Part shown: in pieces, positions 50,310-62,524 of the stretch
How the letters are laid out: every line of letters starts with the position of its first letter
How positions within the stretch are numbered: the first letter of the stretch is position 1
From: Torreya grandis
Lineage: Eukaryota > Streptophyta > Pinopsida > Cupressales > Taxaceae
Assembly (NCBI GenBank): GCA_037957365.1
Contig: JARHVA010000638.1
Coordinates: 1,043,001-1,107,000 of the forward strand
Direction: 5' to 3'
DNA length: 64,000 nucleotides
Notes under the pieces: model-generated
Database searches by the model: none
What the model saw: the letters and a program-made list of their open reading frames with translations, nothing else
What the model was told of the DNA's origin: nothing
Made by a program: the position numbers and the translations under genes

Positions 50310-53300
50310 AGTGCAAATGCAGGTCATAGGGTTCTTTGCAGTTTTCCTTTAAGTGTAGACAAATGGTAAGCTCATGTACCCCCATTTGTAGTAATTACAA
50401 ATATACCCAACCAATTGGACTTAAACTTACCTTTGGTTTTTTCTTGAATTTGTATTCTTCTAAGTTTCTTTGAGATCTAAATCCCCAATCTAAAATTCAT
50501 GATTATGAATCTTCTTTCCATATGTTCTTTTGATGTGATCTTGATAGAAGTTGAGGTGTTAAATAGTAATATTGATAGACTTTGATGTGTTTAATAGCTT
50601 GAATGTGCTTGACATCGATCATTTCTAATTCTTGTAACCATTTTCATGATACTCATTATCTTTAATGGTGTCTCTTAGAGAGACTCATAAAGAAGGAATT
50701 TACAACTATAGAGGTAGCATTGCTTAAGTTTTGCAAATAATATAATATGGTGTAGCCTTTTTTGGTGTACTCTCACTTGTGTGATATGCCCATAATGCAT
50801 AGATAATCTGATTGTGTGAATCTAAGCCATGTTTTACAACAGATTTTGTTAATATTTTAAAGATTGTCTTATTTTCTACTTTTTTTTGCCCATTACTTTA
50901 GGGGTAATATGGACTAGAAAAAGTATAAAAGATTTTGAATTCAGCATAGAATCACTTACCTATTTTTAATTTGAAGGATGATCTATTATTTGTTACAATA
51001 GTTGATGGTAAGCCAAAGTGTAAAATAATGTCATTAAAAATGACAAATATACTCTGCTATAGTATATTGTATAAGTATGGCCTTGACCCATTTTTTAAAA
51101 TATTTTATTGATATGATAATTAACTTGTGACCATCTAACGATTCTAGAGTTATCTTTCCAATAAAATTGAATCCCCAAAGGGAAAATAGCCAAGGTGAAA
51201 TAATGGGTTGCAATTCAAGTGATGGAGCATGATTTAGATTGCTATGCTTTTGCCATTGTGAAAATAGTTTTATAAATTCAATGAATTATTGTTCCATTAT
51301 AGTCCAATAGTATCCTTGTTGTAATAATTTATGAGACATTGTTTTACCACTGAAGTGACCTCGGCATTCACTATCATGTACTGCAAGTAGATATATTTTG
51401 GTTTCTTCATGTCTAAGACATGGAAGTAGGTGTCCATCAAATGACCTTTTAAATAAAGATCATCTTATTGAATGTCATACATTGCTTCACACTGTAATTT
51501 ATATTTATCATTATGTAGCATTTTTGGGGATACCAACCTGATATAATAAATTATATATATCATTATACCATTTTGATTTTATAACACTATGAGTAACTAC
51601 CAAAGTATCTAAATTTATGCTAAATGATAGGTGTCTTAATTGATGAATAGTTAAGATCACATATTCATCGTTGATGTCAATAGGGATGATAAAAGTAATA
51701 ATGGTTTTGTATTAACATGTTTGTTGTCCTTGTGGGGTATGTTTTCAATGGAGAATGTATTGAATTGCATCGTTAATATTTGTACCATTTATTTGTATGG
51801 GATTAACATTTCTTATTTAATTTGATAAATATCTAAGGCTTGATTAACCACTATATAAGAATCTACATATGCTTTTAGATGTTTTATTTTTAGTGTGTGT
51901 GTGATTATAAACCCAATATTAAAGCCTCATATTTTTCTATATTGTTTTTACATGAAAATACAAAGTGAAAACAAAATGACACAAGCTAATCTTGAGTAGT
52001 AATGAAGACTATCCCTTCTCCAACACGAGTGGTACATTTTGATCTATCATATTACATGATCCATGTGTCATTATCAATGTGATAGGCAAGTAAGTCATCA
52101 AAAAAACATATTTAATTGGTGATGTATCCAATAATGGCATAGTAGATAAATTATTTGTAATTATTTCCCTTTTTACAGATATCTAAGATACGAATTTCAA
52201 GTCAAATTCCATGAGTAACATTACCCACTTGGCAATGTGTCCTGATAAATGTGACTTGGACATGAAAAACTTAAGTGGGTCCACCTTTGTGATAACTTGT
52301 GTCTTATTATTCAGTATATAATGTAAAATTTGGTTTTGCGAGCATAAGATATAGACATAATTTTTCTATTACATTGTATTTTTTTCATAATATACTAATG
52401 TAGACTAATGTATTAAATGGTGCACTCTTTATGATCATCATTGTATTGTGAAATTAAATATATCAATGAATGCTTTGAACCTGAGATGTATAACAATAGA
52501 TGTTTATCATGTATCAAAGGTATGTTAATATGTGGATTAAGTAGATATTACTTAATTGCATCAAAACTTTATTGACAACTATCATCTCATTAAAATTTGG
52601 GAATGCAACTTTAACAGGTGTGTGAAAGATTATCTCTTATAAGCCAATTGAGCTACAAACCATCTTATTTATTGAATTTTACATTGTAGGGATTGCAATT
52701 GCTTTAATCATATTGTAGGAGGCTTATCAATGATACTTTTAATCTTTTATATATCTACTTCAAAGCCTCTTTGAGATATGATATAGCCAAATAAATTTCC
52801 TGATGTAACTCCAAATACACACTTTTTTTAATTTAAACATTCATTGAATTTTTATAGTCGCTCAAATATGTGTCATAGATAAATAGTATGATCTCATCGA
52901 TGTTTTGATTTTTTAAGTAATTTATCCATGTAATGTTCAAAAATAGTGTGTCTATATTCATGGAAAATGTGTGGCATAGCTCTTTGGTAAGTGGTCCATG
53001 TGTTCTTTAATCTAAAAGGCATGACAACATAGCAAAATGTTCCCCATGGGCTGATAAATGATATTTTTTCTTGGTCTGTAGGGTTGATATTGATTTGATT
53101 GTATCGATAAAAACCATCCATAAAAGCGATATGATCGATAATCATTTCAATGTTTGGTAAATGATAATCATCTTTGGGGCATGCCTTGTTTAAGTTTCAA
53201 TAGTATTTACAACATCAAATGTTTCCATTAGGATTTGTAACTGGTACTATACAAGAAACCCACTCAAGATAATCAATAACTTGAATAAAACCTACATCCA

Positions 53301-54860
53301 AAATCCTTTTGATTTCTTGTTTGAATACTAGGGCTCATTTTGGATGTATTTTTATGATTTTTTCCTTGACTAGATTAGTGTCTAGGTAAAGTAATATATT
53401 ATGCATTACAATATCATGAACAATTTTGGGCATATCTTTATAATACCATGAAAATAATTCTAGGTTATCATGTAGAAATTGTCAAAGAGTTTTATCTTCA
53501 TCCTTGTTTAATATGGTCATAAAAAATATTGGTCATGGATCTTTATTCATTCTAGAATGATATTTTATTATATATTCATTAATTAGATTTTATTTCTATC
53601 CCATATATGGTGTTTGTTGGAATAGTATTTGGGCCATCTACACTAATTAGTTCATTAGTGTCTTGAGTTTCTCTGAAGTATGATTAGTTGGCTATTGAAT
53701 GAGGAAATATATTCTCATGGTAGAAGGAAGGAAGGTCTTCATATGTCCCAAGATATTTTAAGAGGAACTCATCATTTGAAAATTTGTCTAATGTTCAAAT
53801 TTTTGTAAAAGTTATATCATCAATCATTTCAGTGTATACCAATTGTAATGTAGATGTATTATGAACTTATTATGTTGGATCAAAAAAATTATTTGAATAA
53901 ATGTTTATAAATAGTAGTTGGTGTAGATGTTTCTTTCTTTGATTTTCCTGATTCTTAGAAATAACCAAGTCCTTTTCATCCTTTTAGGAGAATTTATTGA
54001 ATGGGGTTGATAATGCTATGTGCATGTGCTCCTTATCCTTGTCATGTATATCCCAATTTTGGTAAATATTTAATCCCAAATCTATATTGACTATAATTTT
54101 TTGATGATGATTCCTTTGAAGCAGGGGCAGATCTTGGTGATGCTATTGATTTGAATTGTTGTGCATGTGTTTTCATATGAGGAATGTAATGATCCTTAAG
54201 TTGAGTTAACATATATTACTTAAATGGTTCTTAATCCAAAGGGCATGTATATATGTATCCTTGGTGACTGAATTTTTAAACATGCATGTAGAGAAGATGG
54301 AGTTGCATTCATCTCATGTATCCATGGTCTCCCTATAATAATATTATAATTGAGGTCATTAACCATGTCCTACCAAATAGTGGCTATTGTATGAGGGCCC
54401 ATGATTTTTTCCAATGTAGTTTGTTTAAGCACTTTTCATAGAATATTATGAAAGCCTTGAATGTTCAGGTTTGAATAATTAATTTATTGTGCTTGTATAC
54501 CTAGTATATTTAATAAATCATTATTTCAAATGTTTAATCCCGGTCCATTATCAACAAGAACCATTTTTACATCTTTATTGTGCATAAAAACCTAGATATG
54601 TAATGGTAGATATTGATCTATATTATGTTTTAGAGGTAAGTCCTCATCTTCAAAATAAATGCTTTCATCCATCCATCATGAATTATTAATAATAGAATCA
54701 ACATAAGGTCATTATATATTGTTGGGAAAAATTATGTGGCGTAATGCTTTGTAAAGAACATCTTTATACATTGGCATTATTTGCAAAAATTCTAACATTA
54801 AAATATTAAAATGAGTATTTTTTAGTTGATTGATGATATCATACCATTTGGATTGATAAG
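50310..54860 (-). pseudogene. Element C pol: protease, RT, RNase H, integrase (broken)
   Basis: Minus-strand order: a short upstream helix-like segment matching A and B near 54830; the protease active site VLVDNG form (about 54545-54565); a worn G-patch-like stretch (about 54040-54110); RT with GTFCYVVMPFRLKN then YMDKLLKK (52894-53145); RNase H remnants with a KLFMS-like segment near 52240; an integrase zinc site and a PFSxWGF-like core start (about 51160-51400); and the SSPYYP motif with CAA changed to TAA (about 50895-50915). The tail GKFKSNWLG lies near 50420. The RT catalytic YxDD reads YMDK, so the second catalytic Asp is lost, besides many stops. No gag precedes the protease. Confidence 0.8.
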
Positions 54861-55880
54861 CATGTCTTGTGGGAGGTGAATGGGATTGATTAGGGACATG
54901 TTTGCCACCTTTATATCATGGTAGATGAGATATCCACCCTCATCAAGTGCTGACGATGTGAACTGTGGAATCTAATATTATCTAGGGATGAATAACTAGA
55001 GTAGGAGGAATAAAATGAGTTGTGCATGATAGTTGGTGCTTTTCAGTGACAACTAATAGTTTAGATTTTATATTGCAACAATATGAATTGAGAAATGTGT
55101 GCAATTATACATTATCTATTTTATCATTTTTATGATATTTGGATTCAATTAATACACATATATAATGAGTCCAAATAATAGTTTGGAAATTAACATAAAA
55201 TGTTGTATTGAACTTTAAAATATGTAAGACAAATGCATTTGTTATTACGATTATTTGAATTTGAAATTTTGAGATTTATAACAAGGACTAGGGGCGTAAC
55301 TAGTCAAGGTGTGTTTGCTTTTAGGCTCCAAGATATACTGATACGAATAGCAAATAGTGAAAATGGTCCCAAAAAAAACTAATTATAAAGGATTCCACTA
55401 TTATTTTAGCCACACTATCTCATCTGTATGGTAAATTTAGAATAAATTTTCAAGGCTAACTACTTATTGGTGTACTACAAGAATAAACAATCAAAAGCTT
55501 CCTATGACTGAAAACCCTAGGTATTTTTGATATACTGTGAGGTACATGGAAACTAAAATCTATATATAGTGTTGTCTAATGACTTGAGTATTGGGACAGT
55601 ACCCCTCACACCATGAATCAATTAAAATTAGAGACCACTTTGCTTAAAATGATAGCTCTTATGAGTTTTAAAATTATCAAAACATAGTTTCTAGGAAATA
55701 AGGGAACGGAAAAAAAAATTGAAGACCAATGAAAATAAAATATTTTTGTGCAAAGGAAACACGACCTAAATATGAAGCCCCAAAGGTCAAAGATAATTTC
55801 TCTTTAGTGTCTATAAATCATGAATTTTGAAACCCTAGAATAAAATCAAATAGTAAAATAAATACTCAAAATAAAATGTA
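54861..55880 (-). other. Element C sequence between primer site and protease, no gag
   Basis: 1 kb without retrotransposon gag domain or zinc knuckle on either strand. In element B the matching interval (primer site to protease) is about 6 kb and holds gag. Element A shows the same shortening. Confidence 0.6.
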
Positions 55881-55891
55881 GGGGTTCACCA
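55881..55891 (-). other. Putative primer-binding site of element C
   Basis: Minus strand TGGTGAACCCC, three bases (TAT) after the LTR end CA. The same sequence with one change lies next to element A's 5' LTR. The primer tRNA is not identified. Confidence 0.6.
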
Positions 55892-55894
55892 ATA

Positions 55895-57308
55895 TGTTTT
55901 ATCCTAAATTTGATAAAATGATAATTTTTTTGTGTTCTAATAGGTGTAAAACTATAAAATATCATAATGTTAAAAATATACAATAATTATCAATTTTGAT
56001 TTTGACAAATGATGAATATGGAAAACTATTATTTTTTAAAAATACTAAGAAGGGGTATACTTAGCTCGCACACATATTTATATTAACTGTTCTAGATGTT
56101 TGATAGTGGAAATCAATAATAGAGGTGACTGTGTATCTTTAAGATCAAGAGCAGAATCAAAAATTACTTCTAGATAGGTTTGTTGTAAGTGGACAAGAGC
56201 ACAAGGTGTTTTTGTCCTTTAAGCGCAGACTTGTCCTAGTTGATTGTGTTAAATGACTAATAAAAGAATATAGAAAGAAGAAAAATTTTGACAAAGACAT
56301 ATTAGCAGCAGAATCAAAAAATACTTCTAGAAAGGACCACTATAAGAGGACTAAAACATAGGCCACTCGAATCCATTAAACATGAACTCTGTGATAAAAT
56401 ATTGATCATTATGCCTTTACACCTATGTCTGTTGAGTAGGGTGAGATATCACAAATTTGATTATGCCACGTAAAAATTGCTATTTGTATTCCTTTTTATT
56501 TGAAACCTAAGGGAACTTTCATAGTTTTAAAACCTAAAAAAAAAGGGAGAGTGTAATGAGCTAAGCTGACCTCAATCACCCATTGATGGTTGATTATTAT
56601 CTATGTATCCAATACTCCAAAGAGGAAAATTAATCCCATATAGTTCTCCCACCTAGATTGAATGTGCAATTGTGATCCTTGACCATATGTATGCATCTAT
56701 AAAAATAGATTTTATATTTGACAACTATAACTCTTGACTTGCTTTGGAATACTCTAGAATTGGTTTATGGTTTCTCCTTGTGAATGATCTTGAATTTGGG
56801 AAGAATAGGGCAGATTTGTTAAATGTAAAACAATGTCTACACTTAAAATAAGTGAATACCAAGTGGGGATAATGAATTACCTTTGATGTGTATTTTTAGG
56901 TGAACTTTTTGATAATTTTATTTAGCCAACCTCATGAAACATGTAAGACGCTATGAAATAATGATTTGAATTTTAAAAACTAGCCATTATATAGTGCATG
57001 CCTCGACCATCCTAGTTAGATAGGAGCATGGTAATGCTCCTGTCTACATAGGGTATACTTATCTTGAAAGCTCAGGGACACTTGTTCTAAATTATAGATA
57101 GTTTGAGGGTGATTTTTAAAAATTTGAGAATTTGACATTAAAATTTTTGTGTAGTAGTAACAGAAAATAAAAGGGTCGAGCCCACATATTTATATAAAGC
57201 TTAGAGGATTGGTGATGAGATTCACATATTTGGGCGCAAGCCATGTGGTTTAGGATATGTCAAGAATTAGCATTGTCAAGTACATGTGACCAAATTTATG
57301 TGTCTACA
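55895..57308 (-). repeat. Element C 5' LTR
   Basis: Starts TGTTTTATCC and ends TGTCTACA on the plus strand; matches 45272-46707. On the minus strand it lies upstream of pol. Confidence 0.82.
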
Positions 57309-57540
57309 ATTTTATAATGTTTCTAGATAGACAAAGCTTTAGTTTATGTATGTTTTATAACTCTTCTTTTTCTTATAATAATATGAATTTGAAATGAAAA
57401 TTTATTTTTTTAGGTCACCATTTAGTTATACACCAATTTTAAAAAGAGTTTATATAACCAACATGATATGTTTTTAAATTTATTCAGAATAAAATAAATA
57501 TTTTTTTGGTGGCATGTATATACCTAAACAAATATAGTTA
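57309..57540. other. Short AT-rich spacer
   Basis: The sequence between element C and the 5S-like array has no recognisable content. Confidence 0.4.
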
Positions 57541-58545
57541 AGATCCATAATGAATAGTTTGTAAGGCATAATATTTTTTAAATGTTTTACATATAGATTT
57601 CTAAGCTAAGGGGATTTGATTATGGGTGGAGCTCCATGATTAAACACACTTGAGATGGAGTAATATCAAGATGAATGACCCCCTAAGAAGTCTCAATGCT
57701 TTGTGCCTATAAAAATCATCTAGATACAATGAGTGTTGAGTGGTCCATTCATACTCGTGATAGATGGGTTCTTGTAAACCACTACTCATGAAATATGGTT
57801 CAATGTAGGTTGACTTGAAATTACATAGAAGATTCTTGAAATCATATCACATAATTTTATGCATTGTGGAAAACCACCACATGTATGAATTAATAGAGTT
57901 ATAGAGTTCCATAATGAATGGCTATTGTAAAATAAGTGAGTTAGATTATGGGGTTAACTCCACAATTAAATGTGCTTGATCCAAAGTAGTATTAAGATGG
58001 GTGACATCATGGGCAGTTTTGGTGCTTCATATATGTGAGCATCGCCTAGATACAATTAGTGTTGAGTAGACCATTCATCCTTATGAGAGATGGGTTCTTG
58101 TGAACCATTGCTCATGAAATATGGGTCAATGTAGGTTGATTCAAAACTACTCAGTTGAATCCCAAAATCATATCAAATATTTTGATGCTTTGTAAAAACC
58201 AACATATGTAGAAATTTAAAAAGTTAGGGAGCTTCATAATAAATGGTTTATAAGGTACAATACTTACTAAATATTTTACAAATAGGGTTGCAAGCAAGGT
58301 GGGTTTAATTTTGGGAAAACTCATTGATTAATCAAATGTTCTTGAGTCGTAGTAGTAGTAGGATGGGTGACCTCTTGGAAAGTCCTATTACTTCACCTAT
58401 ATGAACATTACCTAGATACATTGACTATTGAGTGGACAATTCATACTTAAGAGAAATAGGTTTTTGTGAACCACTACTCATAATTTATAAGTCAATATAC
58501 ATTGACTTGAAACTATATAATTGAATCCCAAAATCATATCACATA
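57541..58545 (+). repeat. Tandem array of three units with 5S-rRNA-like sequence
   Basis: Units start about 57541, 57905 and 58231 (320-360 bp); each begins CCATAATGAATGG-like and ends ATCATATCA-like. Each holds 75-85 bp resembling the 3' two-thirds of plant 5S rRNA at 57630-57710, 57954-58030 and 58317-58400. The third copy has AGTAGTAGGATGGGTGACCT then CTTGGAAAGTCC, i.e. the intermediate element and box C of the internal promoter. The second has GTGCTTG and AGATGGGTGAC. The 5' third is not convincingly present, so these are not functional 5S genes. They could be relics of a 5S spacer array or of a 5S-carrying small LTR element (Cassandra type). No primer site or polypurine tract was found. 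Confidence 0.75.
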
Positions 58546-60503
58546 AAAATAATTAAATTAATAAATCAATTAAAAATTATTAAAAATTTTGAATTTAAAT
58601 CATTACCATTCTTTTTTTAACAACAATTATTTATATTAAATATTTAATATATACTATTATTTATTGTTCTTTTTTACACATTATTTTATATATATATACC
58701 ACTTAAACTAAAACAAACTTATAATTTTTATTTTTATTTGGTGGAACATCATTTATATTGCAAATAATTATTAGGCCCAAAAAAATAAAAATAAACTCAC
58801 CAAAAATGCAAGCACCTCTAATACCATAATTCCTCATATTTGTGATTATATGATCACTACCAACTTTTCAACAACAACATATGTTACAAGACACTCATGT
58901 TTCTAGTTGGACTTTCACTATTTGTCAAGAAAACTTTATGGCATAAAAGAGGATCAAAGGCTAGTACAAATTGGATTGAAAATTTTAAAAAAGTTAATAT
59001 ATATAAATATAAAGCCATATATTAATATAAATATATAAAGCCATAAATTTCAATAACATATATAGTAAGAAAAACTTAAATATTAACATTTGTGTATGTT
59101 TTTTACGTTTGTGTCCATAAAAGTTGTAATTGCTTATTAAGTGTGTCCCACTTACATCATTTTTTCAATTTTGAGTTGCTTTTAATACTTTCATAGCAAA
59201 ATGTCAACTTTCAACTTTGTTCGATGTCTTGTTTTATTTTTAAAAAGTGGTTGTTCAATCACATTTTAAGAGTGACTGAGGGTCTTGAAAAAGTTCTCCT
59301 CTTCCCATCATTACATAACAATTATATTGAATCAATCTATCTATTTATTTTAAAATAGAAAACTGTTTTATAAAAATAGAAGTATAAATCTCTTAAATAT
59401 ATTTATTTGAAAAATATAAAGAGATAAATGTTGAAGTATATATTTTAAATTTGTTATAAATTATATTGTTTAATAATTTTATTTTATTTTTAATATTTTT
59501 TTAATTGGTGATAAATGATTTCAATTTAGTTGTATTATTATATCGGACTCAAAATAATATCACTGTCGTATTATATTCAAAAAATATTTTTGAAAAATAA
59601 AAATAGATTTTAAAATTTAACATATGTTCAAAATATTATAATTTATTTCTCAAATAAAAAATAAAAAATTCTAATATTGAATTTAAAGTCAAAATTATCA
59701 TATAATAATTAAAATGACTGTTAAATTTAAAATTAGTTATTTTTACTGATATCTCATAATATTAAATTTGATCACCCTTAATTACTATAATTATAAATTT
59801 TAACATAATAAAAACTTATAACTTCTAAAAATCAAATATTAAAAAACATCATCAATCCATATTAATATAAAAGTAAATTTTATTCCACATAAACATGATG
59901 AAATTAATTAAACTGTAAAATTGTTGTGTTTATAGCTTCAACAGTGTGGCGAGCCTATTTCAACAAGGATTTAAAAAGTATGGCTCACATATAAACCTTA
60001 GCCACATTAAGAGCTCGTGCTACAAAATTTTAGTGGAGGAGGTACATTTTCTGAAAATGAAGGTGTGAGAAACAATAGAGATTAGTAACCATCTGAAGGA
60101 AAACGAAGGTGGAAAAAACAATGGAGATTAGTAACCATCCTAATAATCTCAACATGAAGGATAGCGTAAAATGAAGTGATTCATGGCAACTTATTACTCA
60201 TATGGTTATGTTTATACTCATAATAATAAATAATTGTAAGGAAATAATTAATATTATATTCTAAAATATTTAATAATTGTATGGAAATAATGAAATAATT
60301 AATGTCATATTATAAGATATTTAATAGTAAATTTATAAATGTTTTTGATATAATAAGTCTTCAAAAAGGGTGTAGAGTCCATATAAAAAAAGCCCAAGCG
60401 GCAGCAGGATAGGATAAAGGCCATTAAAAGCAGACAAACAGTGAAAAGACTAGATCCAAACAACAAACCAGAAACAAATTAGAAGACAGCCATGGCAAAA
60501 GCA
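58546..60503. other. AT-rich spacer, no gene seen
   Basis: Extremely AT-rich at 58550-59900. Near 60060-60140 a roughly 46-bp stretch is duplicated, both copies ending GAGATTAGTAACCATC. No coding family recognised. Confidence 0.5.
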
Positions 60504-62250
60504 CTACTTGTTAATCAAGTCTTTCTAGTCATCTTTAATGAAATTGAGAAGCTTCTTATTGTTAGCAATTTTTCCTTCAATATCCTTATCTTCGTCTGGG
60601 GCCTCTTACAGAATCATCAAAGATGAAGCAACACCATGAACAACCTTCAGGGAAACGGTTGTTAACACTTTCATTTTATTTTGGAGTGAATGCAAACCAT
60701 TTTTTACTTCCTCCAACTCCCTTTTAATCTGATTATTGTCTTCACAAGTGCCCTCAGAATCCTCCTTAACCGAGTCATATATGGAGTTATTCAGCTCCTC
60801 GAAATGACTGGTCCCCTCCTTGTCAATCTGTTGGTCTAAACTAAGCTTGACTTTTAAAATACCCACTTCCTCCCCTGGATCTGGAGTAGAGGGATAATAA
60901 AAAAAAATCATCAAAGGGGTTTTACCCCCTACCATTTTAGTCGACCCCCTGTTATTCGACTTTCTATCCATGAAACTCTGAGGTTTAATTCTAGATGCTT
61001 CATCCACATCCACATCCCCTTATTCCTAGTCCTCCAAGTTCTCCTTGTCCATAGCTAGATTCATATGCTCTTCACCCACCACCTTTTTAGTCTTTTTCTT
61101 GCCCAAATTTTTCTTTGTAGAAACATCCCAAGTGGGGGCTTTCCACTTCTTATTGCCAAAAATAGAAAAACTAGTCTTAAGCTCACATAGCCCTTCCACA
61201 ACCAAAGAATGAGAAGGATTAGGGGGTCTGGATTTAGCAACATTAGAGGATAGACAAACAGACCCCATCAGAAGAGGGGAAAAGCAATCTTTCTTAGGGG
61301 GAGATCGAAAAACAAGTGACAATTTCCTTGGACTTGGGAAGGGAACCATGTAAACCCAGAGAATCAAATTTGACTCTCATGGGAATATTGTCACTCGAGT
61401 CACTATCATGGGTATCTTAAATCAAAAGAGCCTTTAAAGGTTTAGATGGGTGTAGGGCCAGATGAAAGTGATAAAGCCTAAAAATAAGACCTTAGTGGAG
61501 CAGAATGGTGGAGGCAGTTGGGTTGTTATCAAAAGCATTTTTAACAGATTTAGTAGAGGTTTCTAGGGATGACAATAAGAAGAAAGGAAAGTTGACCAGC
61601 AGCTTATGGCGAAAGTGATTTAGAAGAGCAAAATGGTAATGATAAAAACATTTAAAATGACCCTCAAGGGTGAAATACTTCATGATAATAAAGCATACCT
61701 TATCTCAAGGATTAATTAGACTTTCATTATCAAAATCTCCCTGCATTTTCACCAAAGACTCACTTTCTCTGAAGAATCTTTTCATCCCCTCTAGGTCTTG
61801 GACCTTGGCTTGCCTCTTTAATATTTTGCCCTCACAGTGCAAACCCATGGCTTTCACAATATATTCTTCACTAATTTCAAATTGAATACCTCCAACCTGA
61901 AATTTGTAGGCCTCGTCCCAGCTCAAGGCAAACTGAGTTGAGAGATTCTCATCATAACCTTTTATACATTCTAAGAAAGTTGAAATGACTCCTTCATAAC
62001 AGATACTCCAAAGCATGGCGTCTACTTTTCTCTCATAGTAGGATAAAGGCTCCATTCTGACCTTGTCACCTCCCACGACTGAAAGCTTATTCAAATTGCT
62101 ATTAGACTTGGTCAAGACCAAAAACAAAAATAGCCACCAAGGATTAAATAGGATTGTGTTGAATAGTCTAGAAGCAATAGAATGGCTACCATTGAGTAAC
62201 CATCTTTTAAGACCACTCGAATCGCAAACCCCTTTTTCATATTATACAAG
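60504..62250 (-). pseudogene. Broken gene for an unrecognised protein of about 500 residues
   Basis: I do not recognise a named family. Minus-strand pieces follow one another: 62250-61705 open (hydrophobic NPWWLFLFLVL, then MEPLSYYERKVDAMLWSIC, FALSWDEAYKFQVGGIQFEI, SEEYIVKAMGL); 61704-61492 in the same frame after a stop (YFTLEGHFKCFYHYHFALL, NHFRHKLLVNFPFFLLSSLE); a frameshift between 61491 and 61367; then a Lys-rich segment (61367-61026, KKNLGKKKTKKVV) and an acidic tail with a short coiled-coil-like region, IKRELEEVKNGLHSLQNKM (60606-61013), ending near 60504. At least four stops and one frameshift disrupt it. The globular N-half and charged C-half suggest a real former gene. Next to a LINE, it may be mobile-element cargo, but that is inference. 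Confidence 0.65.
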
Positions 62251-62524
62251 CAATCAAGTAATGATTGCACATGTAGGAAGCTTGCAAGGATTTCCTATGT
62301 GAGATTGCACCATCAGGAAATGAATCTACCTTGTGTGATATTATTTTTATTGAGGTAGAAATATTCATATATTAAAGAGAACTCATACGTCATCTTCCCA
62401 GTTTCAATGACTTCACCTTTCCTGCCCTTAATGTGGCCAATGTCCAACATAAGGCTACCAAAAGGAATATAAAATAAAATGTGCTCTAATCTGTTATATT
62501 TGATGTAGGCCATTATGTCAAGAA
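62251..62524 (-). other. Short open stretch between LINE and unknown pseudogene
   Basis: 62313-62513 is open on the minus strand for 66 codons (RLEHILFYIPFGSLMLDIGH is its clearest part). The composition looks protein-like. It may be an upstream part of the neighbouring unknown gene or a separate fragment. Assignment is not possible from sequence alone. Confidence 0.35.

Noticed and set aside
57630..58400. Functional 5S rRNA genes
   Set aside because: The 5' third is not recognisable and internal promoter boxes carry several changes, so only 5S-derived repeats are claimed.
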